In this document: in pieces, positions 1 to 6,266 of the stretch
Layout of the letters: every line of letters begins with the position of its first letter
How positions within the stretch are numbered: the stretch's first letter is position 1
DNA from: an uncultured Sphingobacteriales bacterium
Lineage (GTDB): Bacteria > Bacteroidota > Bacteroidia > Chitinophagales > Chitinophagaceae
DNA length: 12,019 nt
Direction of reading: 5' to 3'
NCBI GenBank assembly: GCA_937991535.1
Contig: CALKHN010000045.1
Location: 1 to 12,019, forward strand
The notes under the pieces: generated by a model
The model's database searches: none
The model's input: the letters and a program-made list of their open reading frames with translations, nothing else
What the model was told of the DNA's origin: nothing
Translations under genes and position numbers: made by a program

Positions 1-46
1 TGTTTTGAATGCCTTATCCCTTATCGCTATACTGGGGACTGAATAG

Positions 47-307
47 TTACTTGATTTCTATATTGTAGATGGTATTATAGTAGATAAGCTTGGCGACAAT
101 AGTAGGTTTCTGGTACTTAAAAAAATAGATTTCTTCTCTTACTGATACAAATCCATCTTTGATGACGAAACCTTTTAACAAGGATAGACTCTTAAGAATC
201 AGTGAAATTAGAGCTTCATATAACAAAATAGTGTCGCTATATTTGATGGTTAATTCGTTAATCTCCTTATCTAAGTGCTTTGAAAGCTTCTCGTAAAACT
301 TATTCAT
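47..307 (-). pseudogene. RteC-like protein, N-terminal fragment
   Basis: This 86-residue reading frame resembles the N-terminal part of RteC, the regulator that controls excision of CTnDOT-type conjugative transposons in Bacteroidota. The recognisable signature is a helical N-terminus followed by an EEIYFFKYQKP block and a LIYYNTIYNIEIK block, which in the family reads approximately EEI-FFK--KP---KLIYY--IY-IE. Family members are usually around 280 residues, so the DNA-binding C-terminal region is absent: a TAA stop at 47-49 ends the frame just after the YY-IY-IE block. The ATG at 305-307 follows the stop of the preceding open stretch by only a few bases. The gene is visibly AT-richer than the efflux genes. 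I infer a truncated remnant marking contact with a conjugative element. A genuinely short RteC-domain protein is possible. The identification comes from recalled family motifs only. Confidence 0.6.
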
Positions 308-313
308 TCATCG

Positions 314-454
314 TTATTTAGATGCGTTTGTCATGGTTTTTATTTGAAAAGCCCTTATCCTTTTTGCCGATTTTAATATTAAAATAATGCCAACTCCCAA
401 GGCTAACTCAAGCAATCCTCCATACAAGAACTCTCTTTCGGGAAACTTCGTAAC
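314..454 (-). other. 44-codon open stretch, possible gene remnant or small membrane ORF
   Basis: Directly after the TAA stop of the CcdA-like gene (455-457), the same frame stays open for 44 codons and ends with TAA at 314-316. The translation contains a plausible membrane segment (YGGLLELALGVGIILILKS) followed by a basic tail (AKRIRAFQIK). There is no good ATG near its beginning; a TTG preceded by GGAGGA lies inside it, and a late ATG at 332-334 would leave only six residues. It could be the decayed 3' end of another gene, a stop-codon-separated extension of the CcdA-like protein, or chance. The RteC fragment starts a few bases beyond its stop. No terminator hairpin was evident here. Confidence 0.3.
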
Positions 455-1135
455 TTAAAATAGGGCAAAAACTCTGAAAAAATAAAGACTCAAATAAAGT
501 AATGCCATACCGCTGATTATTTGAATACTTTTTCTAAGCCAACTCAGTTTTGCCAGCTTTGAAACAGAGCTGGCAAAAAGCCCTACTAGCAGGAAAGGTA
601 ACCCCCTGCCTATGCCAAATAAAAAAGCTAAGACCAATCCATAAAAAACATCTGCTTTAGCGGCCACAAAAGATAAAAGTAATAATAATGGAGCCACTGC
701 TGTTCCCAGACTATAAATTATGCCATAAATAAAAGATCCCCACACTCCTGGCTTACGTAGTGATTCAAGTTGCCTTACTTTTAAGCGCGGACCATAGAAA
801 GCGAGCCCTGCGGCCAATAACGCTATTACGCCCATTATTAATGCCCAATATTTTCCAAATGATTCATTGAGAAAAATTCCTAAATATCCGGCAATACCAC
901 CTAATATACTTAGAGCAAATACAATCCCACAAAAAAAAGAGAGCGTAATAGTAAGTCCTGTTCTTGCTTTCTCTACGGAGTTGTTTCCAACATAACCTGC
1001 AATTCCCAATCCAACCGGTAATGTGCAGGGGCAGAGCCCGCATGAAATTACACCCGCCAACAAAACAACACCCAGACCAACGACTGACCCTGATTGCAAT
1101 GAGTTTGAAAATTGAGTTAAAAAATCCTGTAACAT
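455..1135 (-). CDS. CcdA/DsbD-like polytopic membrane protein with CGLCPC motif
   Basis: This 226-residue inner-membrane protein has about six hydrophobic segments and no large soluble domain, the usual size and layout of the CcdA/DsbD transmembrane family. That family carries thiol reducing power across the membrane, and some relatives move metals or metalloids. The first segment has the family's P-C-x-x-P signature embedded in a cysteine cluster: CGLCPCTLP, with C32, C35 and C37. A further cysteine is at 69. The second half-repeat, where CcdA normally has TPC-x-GP, reads GTAVAP (144-149), so the partner cysteine of the redox pair is missing. The start ATG (1133-1135) overlaps the stop of the upstream HMA lipoprotein gene as TAATG, implying translational coupling. 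Co-expression with a periplasmic HMA protein and a P1B ATPase suggests a metal-handling role, possibly metal permeation rather than electron transfer. The substrate is unknown. SafE/TauE-like annotation would also be plausible. Confidence 0.75.
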   Translation of the reverse strand: MLQDFLTQFSNSLQSGSVVGLGVVLLAGVISCGLCPCTLPVGLGIAGYVGNNSVEKARTGLTITLSFFCGIVFALSILGGIAGYLGIFLNESFGKYWALIMGVIALLAAGLAFYGPRLKVRQLESLRKPGVWGSFIYGIIYSLGTAVAPLLLLLSFVAAKADVFYGLVLAFLFGIGRGLPFLLVGLFASSVSKLAKLSWLRKSIQIISGMALLYLSLYFFRVFALF

Positions 1136-1476
1136 TATCTTTTTAATTTTGTTGGAAGGCCTGCTTGGTAGCCCAATTTATTTATTTCTTCCTGCATAAG
1201 CTCCAGAGTAACCCTTTCAGGATCGTAGTCTATTATTACATTCTTATCCTGTAGGCTTACATTTACTTTTTTTACACCACTTAGTCTCGAGAGTGTCCTT
1301 TTTACAGTAGCTACACAGGACATACAAGACATTCCATTTATTGGTATGCTTACCACTTGTATTGAAGATGACTGGATTTGTTCCTTTGTTATTAAAGGTT
1401 CTTTTTTTTGTTCAGACTCTTTACAGGAAGTAAAAGTAACGGCAATAATAGCCAGAAAAATAAGAATCGTTTTCAT
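1135..1476 (-). CDS. Periplasmic HMA-domain lipoprotein (MerP/CopZ-like)
   Basis: This 113-residue protein has a short hydrophobic signal ending in TFTSC, so Cys18 is the probable lipidation site under the relaxed Bacteroidota lipobox. A polar linker (about 19-40) follows, then one heavy-metal-associated domain (about 41-110). The domain contains the metal loop GMSCMSC (C51 and C54), a VNVSLQDKNVIIDYDP strand region and a LGYQAG end typical of the fold. HMA domains bind soft metals, mainly Cu(I), or Hg(II) in MerP, through the CxxC pair. Here the domain should sit on the periplasmic side of a membrane. The gene follows the P1B ATPase by 40 nt and overlaps the CcdA-like gene by one base, so the three form one operon. 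The likely role is to accept metal from, or hand it to, one of the membrane partners. The direction cannot be read from sequence. Confidence 0.88.
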   Translation of the reverse strand: MKTILIFLAIIAVTFTSCKESEQKKEPLITKEQIQSSSIQVVSIPINGMSCMSCVATVKRTLSRLSGVKKVNVSLQDKNVIIDYDPERVTLELMQEEINKLGYQAGLPTKLKR

Positions 1477-1516
1477 ATATAAAGGTTTTTAATTAAATCA
1501 CAACGTTTTTCCTAAA

Positions 1517-3916
1517 TTAGATTTCCAATGGGTCATATCCTGCATTCGTTATCGCCGCTTTAATCTCCGTTTGTGTTATCTTATCTCCATTATAATTCAC
1601 TATAATTTGCTTTCGAATTACCCTCGGATTAATGCTCATAATCCCTGGGAGTTTTTTGATCTCGTCGGTTATTTTCCGGACGCAACCTTCGCAAACCATA
1701 TTCGGAATCTTAAATTCACACTGAGTGAACGTTTGCTTTTTATTGGTATCGGTAATTGATTCCAATTTTATGGATCGGACTCTTAGGGTATTGAGCAGAA
1801 TAGTGAAAATACTCACTATCATAATCCCAATAGCCATTAATGGAGAGATCAAACCAACGGCTGCCAATAACATACCGATAATATTAAAAATGACCGCAAT
1901 AATCACGTTACCAGTAAGCGTCCGGTAGCTTGCCTTTCCTAAGATAACCGCATTGAGTGCATCTATGGTTCTATTACCAATCAATATCACCCCTGCCGAT
2001 TCAATGGCTATATCCGTACCGGCTCCTATGGCGATACCTACATCAGCCTGCGCTAATGCAGGAGCATCATTTATACCATCTCCAACAAAGGCCACTTTAA
2101 ACCCCGTTCGTTGTAACTGTTTAATTTCATGAACTTTATCATCAGGTAATAATTCGGATTTTACTTCTTTAATTCCTATTTGTGAAGCTATAGCTTCGGC
2201 CACCGCCCTGGCATCTCCGGTTAACATAACGGTTCTTAGCCCTTTTGCCTTTATTCTGTCCATCACTTGGATAGTCTGATCGCGTGGTGTGTCCTGAAGT
2301 GCAATCAGACCAATAAGTGTATTTTCTTCAGCAATCCCAATTACTGTTTTTCCATCCCGTCCCAAAGTATTCATTTTTTCCAGAGTTGTGCCTTCAATGG
2401 ATACGCCACATTCTATTAAAAATCTTGGACTCCCCACTACAATAGATTTCTTATTAATAGTGGCGGACGCTCCTTTGCCTGCAATAGCTTTGAAATTGTC
2501 GACATCTACCGGAAGTACACCGTTTTTCTTTGCATAAAAAGCGATGGACTGAGCCAGAGGATGCTCTGACTTTTCTTCTACTGTACCTGCAATTCTCAAA
2601 AGTCTTTCCTCTGAAATGCCTAATGGAAGGACATCAGTAACTGTAGGCTTTCCGTAGGTAAGCGTTCCGGTTTTATCAAAAACAATAGTATCCACTTTTG
2701 ATAAGCTATAAAATACTTCACTTGCTTTCACCAAAAGGCCTATGGAAAGACCTTTACCCCCTGCTATGGCAGCCAGCAAGGGAGTGGTAATACCCAGCGC
2801 ACAGGGATATCCCATTATAATAGTGGTGATCAGTACCACCGCAGCGCTGTAAGGATTTTGAAAAACAAGTAACCAGGTAACCGATGCCGCGATTGCCACA
2901 ATAAATACCACAAATCCATAATAATTCATAAGTCTGTCTGCCAAAAGTTCCACAGGAGGTTTTTTCTCATTGATTCGACTCATCATACGGACAATTTGAT
3001 TAAGAAATCCATCCTCACTTTTTTTGGTTACTTCAATCTGCATGACACCATCAAGGTTTAAAGTACCTCCAATCACTTTTGCCCCTTGTTTCTTAAACAC
3101 AGGATTGGATTCACCGGTAAAACTAGACTGGTCAACGGAACCGGAACCCTTGATAACCAGGCCATCTAATGGAATACGCTCCCCTGGCTTTATTTCGGCC
3201 GTTTCGCCAACTAAGACATCTGTAGTTAAGATTTCAACCCATTTATTGGCTCTGAATACCCTTGCTTTCGCAGGTTGAAGATTGAGTAATTTACGAACCG
3301 CATCTGCCGCCTTTTTTCGTGTGCCAAGTTTAAAATAGGCAAAAAACAAATGCAACGACATAAGCCAGGCCGACACAGGAAGAAAATTAGGCCAAGCCGG
3401 ATTGAAGACGGAAAGTACTCCGATAATAAAAGCTCCCCAAGCACCGGCAGAAACTAAAACGTTGGCATTAATGACCCTTTGCCGTATTGCCATTATTGTT
3501 TTTTTTAGGATTGGATAACCTATCCAAAAGAGGACTAAGGCGGCTACGATTAGACTAAACCACTTTCTGTATTGCTCCGGTAGTCCAAACAGGTTTAAAG
3601 GATCTACAAGAAGATCGGTAATTGAAACAGCCATGCCAATGGCTCCGCGTTTTTTTATAAGGTTAAATACGGACGCATCCGACTGATATTGTTGAACTTC
3701 GGTCGCCGACACCGTATATCCTAATTTTTCGATTGCCCCGGCCAATGCGTCTTTTGATATTTTAGAAGTATCTGCTTCTACCAATACGATCCCATGAACG
3801 AGGTTCACTCTCACGCTTTTTATTGCTTTATAACGCTTTAAGGCGGTCTCTACACTCATAGTGCAAAAAGAACACATCAATCCCGATACTTTTAATTGAA
3901 TGATTTCAGTTGCCAT
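1517..3916 (-). CDS. P1B-type heavy-metal ATPase with two HMA domains and YPC motif
   Basis: This 799-residue protein is an ATP-driven heavy-metal pump of the inner membrane. An N-terminal HMA domain (about 5-70) carries GLMCSFC (C15, C18), and an extra C-terminal HMA domain (about 733-797) carries MVCEGC (C742, C745). The catalytic core is intact: TGES 267-270, DKTGT with the phosphorylated Asp414, the SEHP motif at 450-453, TGDA 566-569 and GDGIND 612-617. The membrane metal site is unusual. The CPC motif is GYPCALG with Tyr370-Pro-Cys372. The helix-7 YN-xx-G motif is FNIIG (677-681), and the helix-8 M-xx-SS motif is MIVSI (699-703). Metal selectivity therefore cannot be assumed to be Cu(I). 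The gene heads an operon with the HMA lipoprotein and CcdA-like protein, and it has its own promoter with a G-tract motif about 50 bases upstream. The ATG at 3914-3916 is chosen because the HMA domain begins immediately after it. Confidence 0.95.
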   Translation of the reverse strand: MATEIIQLKVSGLMCSFCTMSVETALKRYKAIKSVRVNLVHGIVLVEADTSKISKDALAGAIEKLGYTVSATEVQQYQSDASVFNLIKKRGAIGMAVSITDLLVDPLNLFGLPEQYRKWFSLIVAALVLFWIGYPILKKTIMAIRQRVINANVLVSAGAWGAFIIGVLSVFNPAWPNFLPVSAWLMSLHLFFAYFKLGTRKKAADAVRKLLNLQPAKARVFRANKWVEILTTDVLVGETAEIKPGERIPLDGLVIKGSGSVDQSSFTGESNPVFKKQGAKVIGGTLNLDGVMQIEVTKKSEDGFLNQIVRMMSRINEKKPPVELLADRLMNYYGFVVFIVAIAASVTWLLVFQNPYSAAVVLITTIIMGYPCALGITTPLLAAIAGGKGLSIGLLVKASEVFYSLSKVDTIVFDKTGTLTYGKPTVTDVLPLGISEERLLRIAGTVEEKSEHPLAQSIAFYAKKNGVLPVDVDNFKAIAGKGASATINKKSIVVGSPRFLIECGVSIEGTTLEKMNTLGRDGKTVIGIAEENTLIGLIALQDTPRDQTIQVMDRIKAKGLRTVMLTGDARAVAEAIASQIGIKEVKSELLPDDKVHEIKQLQRTGFKVAFVGDGINDAPALAQADVGIAIGAGTDIAIESAGVILIGNRTIDALNAVILGKASYRTLTGNVIIAVIFNIIGMLLAAVGLISPLMAIGIMIVSIFTILLNTLRVRSIKLESITDTNKKQTFTQCEFKIPNMVCEGCVRKITDEIKKLPGIMSINPRVIRKQIIVNYNGDKITQTEIKAAITNAGYDPLEI

Positions 3917-4142
3917 ATTTTAAGGATTTAAAATTAAATTTTGATAGAGCAAAGTTGCAACTGGTCAGGGGGTGGTCTCCAAATTATTTCCGTTTTTTTT
4001 CAATTTTTCGAGTAGGATAGAAAAAGGGAGACCATTTATCTTGTGAATTGCCTTCGTGCTTTTATTCAATCTCCGGTACTTCAATATGTTTTTTTTAAAT
4101 CGCTTGATATCTTATGCAATTCGCAAAAAAGAAAAGACTGCT
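3917..4142. other. Intergenic region with ATPase promoter
   Basis: These 226 bases separate the MFS stop from the ATPase start. They contain the promoter and G-tract element described separately (3950-3984). Upstream of it is a TGGTCTCC/GGAGACCA inverted repeat with arms at 3973-3980 and 4027-4034, and otherwise only A/T-rich sequence with several T- and A-runs. I saw no convincing stem followed by a U-run that would terminate the MFS operon, and no credible small gene. Confidence 0.6.
3950..3984 (-). promoter_or_regulatory. Promoter and candidate G-tract operator of the P1B ATPase operon
   Basis: Read on the minus strand, TTTG (3980-3983) matches the Bacteroidota -33 element and CAACTTTG (3950-3957) is close to the -7 consensus TAnnTTTG, with 22 bases between them. 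Between the boxes lies GGAGACCACCCCCTG, whose complement has a G5 tract. The same arrangement, with the G-tract motif 16 bases from the CAAAG core on the plus strand, recurs upstream of the thioredoxin-like gene at 6267-6300. DUF156 repressors such as RcnR are known to bind G-tract operators, so this is a candidate site for the CsoR-HMA protein encoded next door. It lies 34-68 bases before the ATG. That it works as an operator is inference. Confidence 0.6.
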
Positions 4143-5300
4143 TTAATGGTATGCGCGGAATACTTTTATAGAAATTAATGATAATACCATCTGAAATGAC
4201 GAAAAAATTATGAATACCTGAGTAAACCCGAGTTGAAGTCCTAATCCAAACAAATAACTTCCTAGTCCAAATCCTATAAAAAGCATGAATACGTTTAGCC
4301 CCATTGCTTGTCCCGGCCTTTCCTTTCCTACTTTTGTTATTATTCCGGCTAAGGATGGTTGTGTAAGATCGTAGCCGAGAGATAAAGTTATTACAGAAAT
4401 CCTTGCAATTACCAATGAAATTGGTAATGACAGTATGAAACACGATAAAGCGCCTACTGTTAAACCCGCCGGTAATAATCGGTTCCTTCCAAACCTGTCA
4501 GCTAATCCTCCAATAAAGGGCCCTAATAAAAAGCCGGGTATTCCGTAACCTAATAAGGCAAGACCGATATGCCATCCTGTTAATGAAAAAGTCTTTTCAA
4601 AATAGGATCCCAGCCAGGTAAATACTCCCGATGTAAATATCCCGTTTAGTAATACGTAAACATAGATAATTTTCCCTCTTTGTATTAAGTCCTTATAACC
4701 ATTAAAAACCTTTTTAAGTGTGAGTCCCTGGTTGACTTTGGGAGGGCTTGACAGTCTATTATAAGCAAAGTATATACCTATCCAGGCGATCAATGCTAAC
4801 ATACTAACCAAAAGAAATAATATTCTCCAGCCGATAAGTGCCTCCAGTAATGCTCCCGCAAAGGCGCCAAAAGCGCTGCCTCCTGCCATAGCGCCAAAAA
4901 GCCATCCGAGTGGCTTTCCCCTTTCATTATATGAATATGATTGCCCTACCCATGCCAGGCTAATAGGCACCACGCCACTCGCACCAACACCGGTGAGGAA
5001 TCTCCATGCTATTAATTGGCTGGCAGATTGAGACAACGAGGTTAGTCCAGTCAATAAGGCAAAAGCAAAAAGCGATAATAGTATAATTTTCTTTGCACCA
5101 ATCTTATCTGCAAATAGTCCGTAAAAAAGCGTCGAAATTCCATAAGGTATTAAGTAGGCTGTAATTGCCAAACCAATTCGCTCTTCTGTTACATTAAAAA
5201 ATGTAGATAATGCGGGTATTATGGGTGCAACCATGTAAATCTGGAAGAATATAATAAAGGTTGCTGCCGATAATAATAACAAAAACCATTTTCTGTTCAT
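4143..5300 (-). CDS. MFS transporter, probable efflux
   Basis: This 385-residue major facilitator superfamily protein has about twelve hydrophobic segments, the standard length for the family. The loop between helices 2 and 3 carries a recognisable motif A (GLFADKIGAKK, about residues 62-72). Helix 5 has a glycine-rich stretch (GAMAGGSAFGAFAGALL) in the position of antiporter motif C, but without its usual proline. The start ATG at 5298-5300 overlaps the stop of the CsoR-HMA gene in an ATGA arrangement, so the two are translationally coupled and the transporter is probably controlled by that regulator. The setting suggests proton-coupled efflux of a metal, a metal complex or a toxic compound. 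The sequence itself does not reveal the substrate, and MFS exporters are diverse enough that a drug or organic substrate is equally possible. Confidence 0.85.
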   Translation of the reverse strand: MNRKWFLLLLSAATFIIFFQIYMVAPIIPALSTFFNVTEERIGLAITAYLIPYGISTLFYGLFADKIGAKKIILLSLFAFALLTGLTSLSQSASQLIAWRFLTGVGASGVVPISLAWVGQSYSYNERGKPLGWLFGAMAGGSAFGAFAGALLEALIGWRILFLLVSMLALIAWIGIYFAYNRLSSPPKVNQGLTLKKVFNGYKDLIQRGKIIYVYVLLNGIFTSGVFTWLGSYFEKTFSLTGWHIGLALLGYGIPGFLLGPFIGGLADRFGRNRLLPAGLTVGALSCFILSLPISLVIARISVITLSLGYDLTQPSLAGIITKVGKERPGQAMGLNVFMLFIGFGLGSYLFGLGLQLGFTQVFIIFSSFQMVLSLISIKVFRAYH

Positions 5301-5881
5301 TCGAATCGTGAAATATTTCCTGGTCTATATCCTATATCTGACAGAACAATTTTAAGTTGTTGTTCATTTGTTTCGGTAGGATTAAATTTAATTTTTACTA
5401 ATTTTTGTTTCATTGCGATTTTTATCTCCTTAACTCCGACTGTTTCCGTTAGAATATCTGTTATTTTTTCACTACATCCCAGACAAGATATATTGTCTAT
5501 TTTAAATAATACTTCCTTTAATTCTTCTTTATCTTTATGCAAGAATTCCATTATATCATTCATCTCTTTCATCTTACCGGTAAGTTCATTTAGTCCCAAT
5601 TCAGGGAATTGGGTTCTGATGATAGCAATCTTTTCCTCCTGTCCACAATCCCCCGGACAGGTGTCTAAAGCTTCTACAATTTTTATTGCCAGGGCTTTCC
5701 TAAACACTTCGTCCAATAGAAGAAATTGTGCTTTTTCGAATCCTTTGCTTGCGGCTTTAAATTGATTTAATATTTGAGCAGGATCATTGCTTTCATCGAG
5801 CATTTTTATTACTCCTTCGATCTGTCCTCTTATCCCCTTTAATCGTGTCTTAAGGTCTTTCGTTAAATCATTTGGTAACAT
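5297..5881 (-). CDS. CsoR/RcnR-family (DUF156) regulator fused to HMA domain
   Basis: Residues 1 to about 72 match the all-helical DUF156 fold of CsoR, RcnR and FrmR repressors: RLKGIRGQIEGVIKML (13-28), then ILNQFKAA and FEKAQFLLLDE. Aligned by eye with M. tuberculosis CsoR, the DNA-contact Arg15 is kept (R13). All three Cu(I) ligands are replaced: C36 is Pro34, H61 is Val59 and C65 is Ala63. A CPGDC motif (C75, C79) follows, then a helical linker (about 84-122), then an HMA domain (about 123-192) with ISCLGC (C133, C136). Typical family members have only about 90-120 residues, so the HMA domain is an added module that could restore sensing or receive metal from the neighbouring carriers. 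The gene lies between the thioredoxin-like gene and the coupled MFS gene. It probably represses the two operons whose promoters share the G-tract motif. The DNA target and metal are inferred. Confidence 0.85.
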   Translation of the reverse strand: MLPNDLTKDLKTRLKGIRGQIEGVIKMLDESNDPAQILNQFKAASKGFEKAQFLLLDEVFRKALAIKIVEALDTCPGDCGQEEKIAIIRTQFPELGLNELTGKMKEMNDIMEFLHKDKEELKEVLFKIDNISCLGCSEKITDILTETVGVKEIKIAMKQKLVKIKFNPTETNEQQLKIVLSDIGYRPGNISRFE

Positions 5882-5903
5882 CTTGGTTCAATTTAAATAC
5901 AAC

Positions 5904-5927
5904 CCAACTCCCGCACCGGGAAGTTGG
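5904..5927. repeat. Imperfect palindrome before the CsoR-HMA gene
   Basis: The sequence contains CCAACT-CCCG (5904-5913), a three-base loop, and CGGGA-AGTTGG (5917-5927), giving a ten-base-pair stem with one bulged base. It lies in the 75-base gap between the thioredoxin-like stop and the regulator start. No U-run follows on the minus strand, so it is not a typical terminator. It could be an intercistronic mRNA stem that tunes expression, or a dyad operator for the regulator encoded just downstream. Confidence 0.5.
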
Positions 5928-5956
5928 ATTGTAGAAGTTAATAACACCTGAGTAAA

Positions 5957-6229
5957 TTAATTAGCTTGACCAATTCCGGCTGTTATTAATTCCTCTTTGC
6001 TTACGCCTCTGTCTTTGCAGCAAGAAAGAAGTTTCCCATTTACAGCTACGGCGGGCAGTGAAGTAATGTTGTATTCTTTCATCTTATCAACACATACTTT
6101 TGAATCGCATTGCTCAACAAGGTTATAGATGGTTACTTCACAAGAGTCGCAAGCCATCTCTTCTACCATTTTCACTACGGGTTCACATACCGGACATCCG
6201 GCTGAAAACACTTCAATTTGTCGTTTCAT
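5957..6229 (-). CDS. Small cysteine-rich thioredoxin-like protein
   Basis: This 90-residue cytosolic protein has no signal peptide. It begins with a beta strand leading into a CPVC active site (C12, C15), and has the thioredoxin-fold cis-proline region ITSLPAVAVNGKLL (about 55-68). It is similar in size to the small redox-active disulfide and thioredoxin_3 group. It is unusually cysteine-rich, with eight cysteines: CPVC, CDSC (27, 30), C41, C46 and a vicinal CC (70, 71) in the segment after the proline loop. Such clusters could bind soft metals as well as exchange disulfides. It is the first gene after the G-tract promoter and is followed by the CsoR-HMA regulator, so it should be strongly induced with it. 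A role as metal-binding carrier, reductant or metal buffer is inferred; enzymatic activity is not shown. Confidence 0.8.
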   Translation of the reverse strand: MKRQIEVFSAGCPVCEPVVKMVEEMACDSCEVTIYNLVEQCDSKVCVDKMKEYNITSLPAVAVNGKLLSCCKDRGVSKEELITAGIGQAN

Positions 6230-6266
6230 TGTCTTACGTTTTTAATGATTAATATTAATTGCAGGA

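Noticed and set aside
599..611. ACCCCCTGCC sequence resembling the G-tract element, inside the CcdA-like gene
   Set aside because: It lies within coding sequence, in the opposite orientation to the promoters and without -7 or -33 boxes; the similarity to a C-tract is probably chance.
1571..1759. Plus-strand frames across the ATPase and pump genes (for example 1571-1759, 3024-3278, 11234-11581)
   Set aside because: All are antisense to strongly supported genes and show no domains, signal peptides or spacing expected of real genes.
455..3916. Classical mer operon (MerT/MerP/MerA) interpretation
   Set aside because: No MerA reductase, MerR regulator or MerT-type sequence is present in the window; the resemblance is limited to a periplasmic HMA protein next to a cysteine-bearing membrane protein.
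4081..4443. 120-residue minus-strand frame overlapping the 3' end of the MFS gene
   Set aside because: It overlaps the MFS coding sequence in another frame, has no recognisable domain, and extends only into AT-rich intergenic DNA.
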